Assembly (NCBI GenBank): GCA_900544815.1
Contig: UQWT01000003.1
Span: 1 to 64,000, forward strand
Reading direction: 5' to 3'
DNA length: 64,000 nt
Source: an uncultured Bacteroidales bacterium
GTDB taxonomy: Bacteria; Bacteroidota; Bacteroidia; Bacteroidales; UBA932
How positions within the stretch are numbered: the stretch's first letter is position 1; each line of letters opens with the position of its first letter. A program made the translations under genes and the position numbers. Shown here one piece after another: positions 1 to 7,107 of this stretch. The notes beneath the pieces were generated by a model. That model was not told the origin of the DNA, made no database searches, and saw nothing but the letters and a program-made list of their open reading frames with translations.

Positions 1-43
1 TTTTTCATAAACACAATATAGTTTATCATATAACTTTAAATAT

Positions 44-930
44 CTAATTTGCAGGGACATTATAAGTAATTAACCTAAAATGCCACGAATATGTAAAATT
101 ATTCTTCTTCACCTCTTTGTCCCACTTATCTTGATAATCGTATTCTTCACCTTTTGCAGGATTAAGGCAGTTTGTAGAAAAATATCCATTACAATTTCCA
201 CCCCATCCAAAATTAAAATGGAATAAATAATTGGTATTGTCTTCTGATGAAAACTTTGCCCCATCTATAACCCAAGAATGTCCTTTTGTAAAATTACATG
301 GTATTGCAGATATAAATACTGGTTTACCCCAAGCCAACATACCACTTGTTTTTCTAATCATACTATTTGTAAATTTAGATGAACTGTATTTTGTTACATT
401 TGTATAACCGTATTTAGCCATACGTTTCTTTATCTGCTCCGGCGTGATAAGTGTAAACCACGGCGTTACAACCTTGCGCACTTTTGAATATATATCATAC
501 ATCAACAAAGCAACATCCTCTTTTCCCTTATCTGTTAAGTTATTTACGAAAGTCCCCGATTTCATTCTATTCCAATCAAGAATGTCTCCCTTAACAATCA
601 AATTCTGTGGATATTCATTTGCCGCCATTATCATCGCAAGAGCTGTTGTGGAGCACCCTGTGCTAGCATTTCGTTTTGGGCCTATCCATAATAATCTATA
701 TTTACAGTACTTATTATACGGAGCGCCCTGTCCCCACGCAGTGTTTAAAATAGGCGAAACAGTGGCCAACGGGTAATTATTCTCTCCTGTTTCTCCTGTT
801 CCAATGGGATTATCCCTAAATCGTTTAATTTGTCGGTAGCACTCTTATTTGAGATCGTCGATTCTTTGCTACAAGAAACAATAACGAGCAATCCCAACAA
901 CAAAGGCAATAAAAATTTTTTTCTTCTCAT
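44..930 (-). pseudogene. C10 (streptopain-like) cysteine protease, frameshifted
   Basis: The 5' part (930 to 745) codes for a lipoprotein signal with lipobox LLVIVSC and about 40 further residues, then stops shortly after QERIITRWP. The protease domain continues in another frame from about 770 to 44. It shows C10 family features: the TAWGQGAPYN start of the mature domain, the active-site Cys in TGCSTTALAM, the active-site His in GHSWVIDG, and the HFNFGWGG block near the end. One extra base in the CCC run near 772-774 would restore one reading frame, giving ERIIT-PLATVSPIL. The protease domain itself has no stop. The propeptide is very short for this family. A TTG at 769 could start the domain alone, but without a signal peptide. 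I read this as a secreted protease disabled by a one-base deletion, or as a sequencing error. Confidence 0.75.
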
Positions 931-1016
931 TTTACTGTCGTTTTTTAAGTGTTCCTATTATTTTTATATAACTTTTACCATAGATGGATAATTTCCAAAA
1001 CAGGCATTATTTTTTA

Positions 1017-1050
1017 CAAAGATAAACAAATATTCCAGTTCTACAACAAA
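1017..1050 (-). promoter_or_regulatory. Promoter of the C10 protease gene
   Basis: On the minus strand a TATCTTTG -7 box (1017-1024) is preceded about 22 bases upstream by TTTG (1047-1050). This is the Bacteroidota TTTG/TAnnTTTG arrangement. It leaves a leader of about 80 bases before the start at 930. Confidence 0.6.
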
Positions 1051-1230
1051 TTTTAAATCTTTTTGCATTATTTTCTTCAAAATTCAAACTATACTCTTAA
1101 AGATGTCTACAATAGTAAAAATCGACAAATACTCCGTAATCAGAATCATTGGCGCAAAATATTATTTTATCATAAAGCAACCAGTAGTCCTCTTTGGTGT
1201 TTCGGGTTCCTCTATTAAAGCAATTATTCC

Positions 1231-1238
1231 TAACTTTG
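1231..1238 (+). promoter_or_regulatory. miaA promoter -7 box
   Basis: TAACTTTG fits TAnnTTTG. Transcription would begin near 1245, which puts a possible TTG start at 1243 upstream of the transcript and favours the ATG at 1270. No clear -33 box is seen. Confidence 0.5.
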
Positions 1239-1269
1239 GCCTTTGCAAAGACGCCCATACCCAAAAGCG

Positions 1270-2202
1270 ATGCTTAAAGAGTATTTAAATAGCAACTATA
1301 GTGCAATCACAATCCTTGGTCCCACTGCAAGCGGAAAGACCAAAGCCGCTGTTGCATTAGCACATAGAATAGAGAAACTTGCAGGCAAAAAGGCAGAGAT
1401 TCTATCTGCCGATTCAAGGCAGGTTTACATTGGAATGGACATTGGCACCGGCAAAGATATGGATGAGTACGGCAATGTTCCCGTTCACCTCATAGACATT
1501 GTTCCTGCCGGTGAAAAATACAATATCTTCCGCTACCAAAGAGACTTTTCAAAAGCATACAGTCAAATAGTCGAGAAAGGGAATTTGCCAATAATATGCG
1601 GAGGTTCGGGACTTTACATAGAGGCTGCCACATGCGGATACGAACTTAAAGATGTTGACCCTAACCTGCAATTGAGGGCGGAATTAGAGCAGAAAACAAT
1701 GGAGGAGCTTATAGCTATGTTCACAGACTTGAAGCTCAAAAACGGTACACAACCACACAACCACACAGATTTCGACACCAAAAAGAGGGTTATAAGAGCC
1801 ATTGAAATAGAGATGGCGATTACCAAAAAAGAGCCTGCAAAAGAGTTTATTCCGCTTCCCGACAAAAACTCTATTCTCTTCCTTGGGGTAGATGTAGACA
1901 GAGAGACCCGCAACAAAAGAATAGACACCCGGTTGCAGAGCAGGCTTGAAGAGGGGATGATAGATGAGGTAAAAAGGCTGTTAGACAGTGGGATAAAGGC
2001 AGAAGACCTAATCTATTACGGATTGGAATATAAATATGTGACACTTTACCTTACAGGAGAGTTAGAGTACAGTACAATGGTGGATAAACTGCAGACAGCC
2101 ATTCACCAGTTTGCCAAAAGGCAGATGACGTGGTTTAGAGGGATGGAGCGCAAAGGGATAGAGATTAAATGGTTGCCGCTTGAAGAATTTTTAGGAGAAT
2201 AA
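1270..2202 (+). CDS. miaA: tRNA dimethylallyltransferase MiaA
   Basis: MiaA adds a dimethylallyl group to N6 of adenosine 37 in tRNAs reading UNN codons. Seen in the sequence: P-loop GPTASGKT near the N-terminus, ADSRQVY (the conserved Asp-Ser-Arg block), DIVPAGEKYN, GGSGLYIEA, and a C-terminal segment with QFAKRQMTWFR. The product is 310 residues, normal for the family. The open frame reaches back to a TTG at 1243, but ATG 1270 is preferred because the -7 box lies at 1231-1238. The gene also carries an exact copy of the dispersed 11-mer CTTCCCGACAA (1855-1865, read as L-P-D-K). The next gene follows after 53 bases in the same direction. Confidence 0.95.
   Translation: MLKEYLNSNYSAITILGPTASGKTKAAVALAHRIEKLAGKKAEILSADSRQVYIGMDIGTGKDMDEYGNVPVHLIDIVPAGEKYNIFRYQRDFSKAYSQIVEKGNLPIICGGSGLYIEAATCGYELKDVDPNLQLRAELEQKTMEELIAMFTDLKLKNGTQPHNHTDFDTKKRVIRAIEIEMAITKKEPAKEFIPLPDKNSILFLGVDVDRETRNKRIDTRLQSRLEEGMIDEVKRLLDSGIKAEDLIYYGLEYKYVTLYLTGELEYSTMVDKLQTAIHQFAKRQMTWFRGMERKGIEIKWLPLEEFLGE
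1855..1865 (+). repeat. Dispersed 11-mer CTTCCCGACAA, copy 1
   Basis: Exact copy inside miaA, read in frame as L-P-D-K. Flank is GCTTCCCGACAA. Confidence 0.8.
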
Positions 2203-2255
2203 CTATTACCTGTCACCAAGTTGATATTTAATACCGGCTTATATTAATAAACGCT

Positions 2256-3386
2256 ATGATAAAGAATCTAATTGGAATGGCTGTTGCCACGCTACTTGCG
2301 CTGACTGCAAATTATGCAGCAGCCCAAAAGGCAAAAGATCTTAAGTACTACAATGTTAAAGAGCTTGTAAAAGAGGGTAAAGCCCATATTGTTAACCAAG
2401 CAGATTACGGAACCGGTTTCTTTACCCGGCTTCCGCAGCAGATGGAGGGAAAGGTAAGGAAACCTGTCTGGGACTTAGGGCAGAACAGCGCAGGCATAGC
2501 AGTCCTTTTCTGCACAGACAGTAAGGCTATAGGAGCAAAATGGACACTGCTCAACAACTTTAGTATGGCACACATGCCTGGAACAGGAATCAGAGGATTA
2601 GACCTGTACAGCAGGATAGACAACCAATGGTATTTTACAGGAACAGCCCAGCCAAACGGTAAGGAGAGCATGAATGTCTTTGCACGCAAATTGCAAGGAA
2701 ACAGAATAGACTATATAATGTATCTTCCCCTTTACGATGGCATTACAGAACTTAACATTGGGATAGACTCATCTGCATCCTTTTATGAATCACATAAAGA
2801 GAAGTTAATCAATACCGCAAAAGCACCTGTCCTCTTTTACGGAACAAGCATAACGCAGGGAGGTTGTGCCTCTCGCCCAGGAATGGTCTACACCTCTATG
2901 GTACAGAGAACTTTAGGCATTGAAACCATAAACCTTGGATTTAGCGGCAACGGCAGAATGGACAGAATAATGGCAGATGCCATAGCAAAAGTAAAAACAT
3001 CTGCTGTTGTAATAGACTGTCTGCCAAACTGTACCTATCAGATAATCAAAGACAGCGCAGACTATTTTGTAAGGACAATTGCAGCTGCAGATCCTCAAAG
3101 ACCGGTGTTTTTAGTCTCTAATTTCAGATTCCCTGCATATTGGCTTACAGGTGATGACCAGGCAGAGACAGAGAGGGAAAATACTCTTTGGAAAGAGACT
3201 GCAGACAAACTCAGGAAGGAGGGCTTTAAGAATATCCACTATATAGATATTGAGGGCAAGACAATGAAAGAGGCTGCCACAGGGCCGGATTACGAGTACA
3301 CCGTAGATGGCATTCATCTAACAGATCTTGGCTTTATGCGAATGGGAGAATACTATACCAATATGCTCAAAAAATATACAAAGTAG
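2256..3386 (+). CDS. Secreted SGNH/GDSL-family esterase
   Basis: A signal peptide (about residues 1-23, ending AAAQ) precedes an N-terminal beta-rich domain of about 160 residues and then an SGNH hydrolase domain. The catalytic Ser block is FYGTSITQGGCASRPG. NLGFSGNGRMD supplies the conserved Gly and Asn of blocks II and III, and VDGIHLTDLGF supplies the Asp and His. The two-domain build (SGNH N-terminal domain plus esterase) is common in Bacteroidota periplasmic or surface esterases acting on acylated glycans. The exact substrate cannot be read from sequence. The gene stands between miaA and a bidirectional terminator. Confidence 0.85.
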   Translation: MIKNLIGMAVATLLALTANYAAAQKAKDLKYYNVKELVKEGKAHIVNQADYGTGFFTRLPQQMEGKVRKPVWDLGQNSAGIAVLFCTDSKAIGAKWTLLNNFSMAHMPGTGIRGLDLYSRIDNQWYFTGTAQPNGKESMNVFARKLQGNRIDYIMYLPLYDGITELNIGIDSSASFYESHKEKLINTAKAPVLFYGTSITQGGCASRPGMVYTSMVQRTLGIETINLGFSGNGRMDRIMADAIAKVKTSAVVIDCLPNCTYQIIKDSADYFVRTIAAADPQRPVFLVSNFRFPAYWLTGDDQAETERENTLWKETADKLRKEGFKNIHYIDIEGKTMKEAATGPDYEYTVDGIHLTDLGFMRMGEYYTNMLKKYTK

Positions 3387-3410
3387 CCCCTCATCTCACA
3401 AGATAAACAT

Positions 3411-3449
3411 AAAAAGTCTGCCAAGGAACCACCTTTTGGCCGACTTTTT
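3411..3449. terminator. Bidirectional terminator between SGNH esterase and hemW
   Basis: Inverted repeat AAAAAGTC-TGCCAA ... TTGGC-CGACTTTTT between two convergent genes. The A-rich and T-rich flanks give a U tract on either strand. Confidence 0.75.
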
Positions 3450-3499
3450 ATTTTAGCAAAGCTACAATAAATGCTACACTTTAGCATAATTAAGTAATC

Positions 3500-4666
3500 T
3501 TAAACAAACAACTCCCTAATAATACTGTCCGCCACAAAAAGATACCCCTTTGCTATGGCATACTGCCTATCCCCACTACCCACGGGCACCAACTTTCCAC
3601 TCTCTATATAAACAGACAACTGCCGCTCTATCTCTTTAAAAAATTCCGGGAACTCCGCTCTTAGCAAACCAAAATCCACTCCGTGGCATCTTCTTAACCC
3701 CAACATTATAGATTCATTGAACATATCCTCCTTGCTTAGAACTTCGCTTTCCAAAATGTAGCCAAGCGGTAATCCGTCATTCAGACGGTCTTTATAATAT
3801 TTTATGTATCCCGACAGATTATTCTTGTTCCAACTTCTCTCCATACCGTTATATGAATGGGCGCCTGGTCCCAATCCCAAATACGGCACTTTTCTCCAAT
3901 AAGAGCTGTTATGAATGGAACAGTATTCATCCGATATGGCAAAATTCGATATTTCATACTGCAGATAACCTTTACTTAGAAGATAATCCTGCAAGAGGCT
4001 GTATTGTCGTGCACAATAATCATCAGATGGTGGAGTATACACCCCCTGCTCATACTGTTTTCCCAATGGGCTACCGGGATCTATACTCATCTGATATGCA
4101 GATATATGATTGGGCTTCAACTGAGTGATTGTTTGCAGATTATATCTCCATTGAGAGTCTGTAAGCAGCGAATAGCCAAAAATAAGATCTAAACTTATGT
4201 TGTTTATGCCTGCATTTCGCAGTAGCTCAACAGCAGAGATTGCCTCTGCCGCCGTATAGCGCCTGTTCATCCATATTAGGTGTTCATCAACGAAAGATTG
4301 GACACCTAAACTAACTCTGTTTACCCCAAGAGCCACCAACGCCTCTGCATAATCCAAATTAATATCATTTGGATTGGCCTCTATGGTAAACTCTTTAAAA
4401 TCTGCAGGAAAAACAGATTTTATTCCATCTATAAGCTCTGTCAACTGAGCAACTGTCAAACAAGAGGGGGTGCCCCCACCAATGTATAGTGTATGACACC
4501 CCTTTTCTGTTTTATCTGCCGGCGTATCAAAGAAACGACTCCTGCTTTCAGCCTCTTTAATTACAGCCTTAACATAATCGTCTCTACTGCCCAACCCTTT
4601 TACGGAATAAAAACTGCAATACCTGCAAAATGTCCTGCAAAACGGGATATGGACATAGATATGCAT
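3500..4666 (-). CDS. hemW: Heme chaperone / radical SAM HemW
   Basis: Radical SAM protein of the HemN/HemW group. The [4Fe-4S] motif is CRTFCRYC (Cys-x3-Cys-x2-Cys) at residues 10-17, right after MHIYVHIPF. GGGTPSCL and the SLGVQSF block are typical. At 388 residues it has the length of HemW, a heme-binding chaperone, rather than the longer HemN. It ends with a small HemN C-terminal domain. It starts 23 bases after the stop of the upstream coiled-coil gene, so the two are probably one operon. Confidence 0.9.
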   Translation of the reverse strand: MHIYVHIPFCRTFCRYCSFYSVKGLGSRDDYVKAVIKEAESRSRFFDTPADKTEKGCHTLYIGGGTPSCLTVAQLTELIDGIKSVFPADFKEFTIEANPNDINLDYAEALVALGVNRVSLGVQSFVDEHLIWMNRRYTAAEAISAVELLRNAGINNISLDLIFGYSLLTDSQWRYNLQTITQLKPNHISAYQMSIDPGSPLGKQYEQGVYTPPSDDYCARQYSLLQDYLLSKGYLQYEISNFAISDEYCSIHNSSYWRKVPYLGLGPGAHSYNGMERSWNKNNLSGYIKYYKDRLNDGLPLGYILESEVLSKEDMFNESIMLGLRRCHGVDFGLLRAEFPEFFKEIERQLSVYIESGKLVPVGSGDRQYAIAKGYLFVADSIIRELFV

Positions 4667-4689
4667 CTGCCTAAGAACCTTTACTTAAC

Positions 4690-5550
4690 TTACTTGAGCA
4701 GAAGGTCTGCACTTCCCAATTTGCCCTGTGTTGTATAGGCATCTACCGTGTAAACACCCTTTGCAAGTTTCTCCGCAGGGGTAAAATATACACAAACTTC
4801 AACCTCCTCACCTTGATAGTCAACCTCTCTCGATGCAGAATATATCAACTCTTCACCATTGAACTTGAATATATTCTGAGACCCGGATGTAAGCAATATT
4901 CCATCGGGACCTTTTATCCTTATATAAACCTCCATAAGGCCGCTCTTTGCTATACTGTTTTCTACAAGATTCAAGCATGTTTTGAGTTTTACAACCCTGC
5001 CGGCCTTTGCAATGAGTTTGCCATTATCTGAAATTCCTGTAAGAGTTACACCTCTGCCCTTTATTACAGAGCCTTTCTCAACCTGTTTTGAAAGATCTTC
5101 AGTAGTAGACTTAAGGTTATCGTATCTTTTTCTGCTCTCTTTTGCCTCTTTTCTTGCCTCCGCAGTCTCTTTTCTAAGGTTGTTATTAAGGGTATTAAGC
5201 GAGTCTATCTGTTTGATATAGCCTCTCATTATACTTCTGAGTGTACCCAACTCCTTTTCATATTTTCTAAGCTGGTATTTATTGTTAGCCTCTGTTTTCT
5301 TAACCCTTTCTATGAGTTGGGCCACCTTCTCCTTCTCTTTTGCAAGTTCACTGCTTAATGTATCGTTAGTGGTAGACAAATTAGAATAATCCTCCTGCAA
5401 CTGCTGCATCTCAACTGTAAGTGTCTCCTTATCAACCGTAAGATCATTGATTAAATTGTTTCTGTCTACCCATACATAGATGAGAACGCCTACCAGCAGA
5501 ATGGCAACTCCGCCCAATACATAAATAATAGTCTTAAAATTTTTTTCCAT
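4690..5550 (-). CDS. Membrane-anchored coiled-coil protein
   Basis: No family name recognised with certainty. An N-terminal transmembrane segment (IIYVLGGVAILLVGVLIYVW, about residues 8-27) is followed by a long coiled coil rich in Glu, Lys, Leu and Asn to about residue 165. A C-terminal beta-type domain of about 120 residues follows (GRGVTLTGISDNGKLIAKAG ... YTVDAYTTQGKLGSADLLLK). The likely layout is inner-membrane anchored with an extracytoplasmic coiled coil and sandwich domain. Proteins of this build are common in Bacteroidales and are often mislabelled SMC-like. It is first in the probable operon with hemW. Confidence 0.6.
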   Translation of the reverse strand: MEKNFKTIIYVLGGVAILLVGVLIYVWVDRNNLINDLTVDKETLTVEMQQLQEDYSNLSTTNDTLSSELAKEKEKVAQLIERVKKTEANNKYQLRKYEKELGTLRSIMRGYIKQIDSLNTLNNNLRKETAEARKEAKESRKRYDNLKSTTEDLSKQVEKGSVIKGRGVTLTGISDNGKLIAKAGRVVKLKTCLNLVENSIAKSGLMEVYIRIKGPDGILLTSGSQNIFKFNGEELIYSASREVDYQGEEVEVCVYFTPAEKLAKGVYTVDAYTTQGKLGSADLLLK

Positions 5551-5643
5551 AATTTTAACGCTTTAAGTAGAAAATGAGAGCCCCTAAAAGTAATACTCTC
5601 CCTCCGTTTAACAAGTTGTACAAAATTCGCATACTTATTGCAA

Positions 5644-5651
5644 CAAAAATA
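5644..5651 (-). promoter_or_regulatory. Promoter -7 box for the coiled-coil/hemW operon
   Basis: TATTTTTG on the minus strand matches TAnnTTTG, about 94 bases upstream of the 5550 start. The -33 box is not clear. Confidence 0.4.
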
Positions 5652-5714
5652 TAGCCAAACGAGATAATCCATACCTTATTTGACTTGAGATACAAAAATA
5701 AGAAATAATATTTT

Positions 5715-5722
5715 TATATTTG
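5715..5722 (+). promoter_or_regulatory. Promoter -7 box for the 5771 gene
   Basis: TATATTTG matches TAnnTTTG, with TTTG/CTTG at 5679-5687. The spacing of 27 or more bases is longer than usual. Confidence 0.45.
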
Positions 5723-5770
5723 CCAACAATAAGTTTTTTTGTTTTATCACATACATAACGTAAATACATT

Positions 5771-6241
5771 ATGAAGTACTTTATTAGGTCTGTCAAATAT
5801 TTTGTCTACATCGTAGTAATATTTATTATTCTTGTCAATATTATCTTCTACACATCACAGAGACAGCCGGGAATAGACAATTTTACAGATCTGTTCAAGG
5901 ATGGCTCATTGTGGCAGATGCTCGCTCTGTTTGTTGCATTCTCTGCCGTATATCCTATCTTGGGCTATTACAACAAGAAGATTTATACTAACAACAATTT
6001 TGCAGCAAAGAAACAGTCTATTATAGATTATATGACTAATGGCGGAAGGTATATGTTAACCGATGATTCAAACGGACGTCTTACATTTAGAATAAAAAGC
6101 CCTTTTATAAGGTTCATGAGACTTTATGAGGATGCCATTGTTATAGACTACACAAGCAATCCTGTTATTATGAGCGGTCTTAGGAAGGAGGTTGTAAGAT
6201 ACAGCAGAAATATTGAAACCATTATCCAGAGTGAAGAGTAA
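5771..6241 (+). CDS. Conserved two-helix membrane protein
   Basis: Unnamed 156-residue protein. It has a first hydrophobic helix at about residues 9-28 (YFVYIVVIFIILVNIIFY) and a second at about 49-66 (MLALFVAFSAVYPILGYY), then a soluble domain of about 85 residues with MTNGGRYMLTDD and FIRFMRLYEDAIVI. The look is that of small Bacteroidales inner-membrane proteins of unknown role. It is followed by the DUF2007-like gene after a repeat-bearing 64-base gap. Confidence 0.65.
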   Translation: MKYFIRSVKYFVYIVVIFIILVNIIFYTSQRQPGIDNFTDLFKDGSLWQMLALFVAFSAVYPILGYYNKKIYTNNNFAAKKQSIIDYMTNGGRYMLTDDSNGRLTFRIKSPFIRFMRLYEDAIVIDYTSNPVIMSGLRKEVVRYSRNIETIIQSEE

Positions 6242-6301
6242 CTTTGGCATTGGCTAAGGCCAACTCTAACGCCAAAGCCAAAGCTGATAAACTATAAACC
6301 A
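6242..6301. repeat. Intergenic hexamer-type repeat
   Basis: Short copy of the composite intergenic repeat: GGCATTGGCTAAGGCC, then GCCAAAGCCAAAGC, then the AT-rich word ATAAACTATAAACC. Related units lie at 26281, 29879, 35337, 46450 and 49506. Confidence 0.5.
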
Positions 6302-6305
6302 ATAT

Positions 6306-6518
6306 ATGAGAGTTGTAAAAAGATACGAAAACGGTTTTAGCGCAAACCTTGCAAAAGGTATGTTAGAGAGCAACGGCATAGATGCCTGGATTCTCAATCC
6401 AAATCAGGCATTCTCTACCGGCTCCACTTTTGGTACACTTGGAATAGAATTAGCTGTTGCCGATGAAAACTATGATGAGGCCTGCAGACTTTTGGCAGCC
6501 TCTTCTAATGCAGAGTAA
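6306..6518 (+). CDS. DUF2007-like small protein
   Basis: A 70-residue protein starting MRVVKRYENGFSANLAKGML, with LESNGIDAWI in the middle and the end LAVADENYDEACRLL. This matches the small DUF2007 fold (PII-like, sometimes called putative signal-transducing protein). Its last 49 bases overlap the 3' end of the convergent DUF3109 gene. The function is unknown. Confidence 0.7.
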   Translation: MRVVKRYENGFSANLAKGMLESNGIDAWILNPNQAFSTGSTFGTLGIELAVADENYDEACRLLAASSNAE

Positions 6519-7066
6519 AATTCCTCTCCAAAGTGGCTTGTTATAACTTCCCGCAGGAACTTATATACGGGAAGTCTCTCTTTCTTGCCCTTTTCAAATG
6601 CGCATTTGCATATATCCCATCTGTGAAGATTCAAAGCTGTATATCCGTTTGAAAGTTGAGACAGTCTTATTGGATATAGGGAACAGGATATTGGTTTTTT
6701 AAATCTGCTCCTCCCCGCACAATACGATTTTTCAATAGCGCAAAAACAGTTTTCATTCTCATCAAAGCAGGTGTATGCACACTCCATCTTTCCAACAAGC
6801 GGCGTAACCAAATCTCCGTCTGTATCTATTTCGGCTACTCCGTTCTTCTCAATCACAGCTATGCCACTTGATGTCATAAATGGTTTATAGAGAGGATAGT
6901 TATCCTCTAACTTTTCTATTTCGTCCTCCTCTACCGGTGCTCCACTGTCTCCTATAATACAACAGCACCCCTTGCAGGTTTTATAATCACATGCAAAAAA
7001 TTCTGTAAGGATGTCGGAAGAGACTAAATATCTATCTATTTCAAATATAAAACTTCTGTTTCTCAT
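6470..7066 (-). CDS. DUF3109 cysteine-rich protein
   Basis: A 198-residue protein with many cysteines. The N-terminal cluster is FACDYKTCKGCCCIIGDSG, then MECAYTCF, CFCAIEKSYCAG and ISCSLYPIRL. The pattern and length fit the DUF3109 family, widespread in Bacteroidales and likely to bind a metal or Fe-S centre (inference from the Cys clusters). Its 3' end overlaps the convergent DUF2007-like gene by 49 bases. No operon partner is seen upstream. Confidence 0.8.
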   Translation of the reverse strand: MRNRSFIFEIDRYLVSSDILTEFFACDYKTCKGCCCIIGDSGAPVEEDEIEKLEDNYPLYKPFMTSSGIAVIEKNGVAEIDTDGDLVTPLVGKMECAYTCFDENENCFCAIEKSYCAGRSRFKKPISCSLYPIRLSQLSNGYTALNLHRWDICKCAFEKGKKERLPVYKFLREVITSHFGEEFYSALEEAAKSLQASS

Positions 7067-7107
7067 GGATATCGTTATTTGTAGGGAATAGGATTGAAAA
7101 AAAGCCT

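Larger units (their letters stand above)
931..1269. other. Intergenic gap between divergent C10 gene and miaA
   Basis: This AT-rich gap holds the two outward promoters (1017-1050 minus, 1231-1238 plus). A 61-codon reading frame at 1103-1288 overlaps the miaA start, resembles nothing I recognise, and is not called. I see no hairpin or repeat here. Confidence 0.5.

Noticed and set aside
1103..1288. Possible 61-residue gene upstream of miaA
   Set aside because: It overlaps the miaA promoter and start, has no recognisable features and no promoter of its own.
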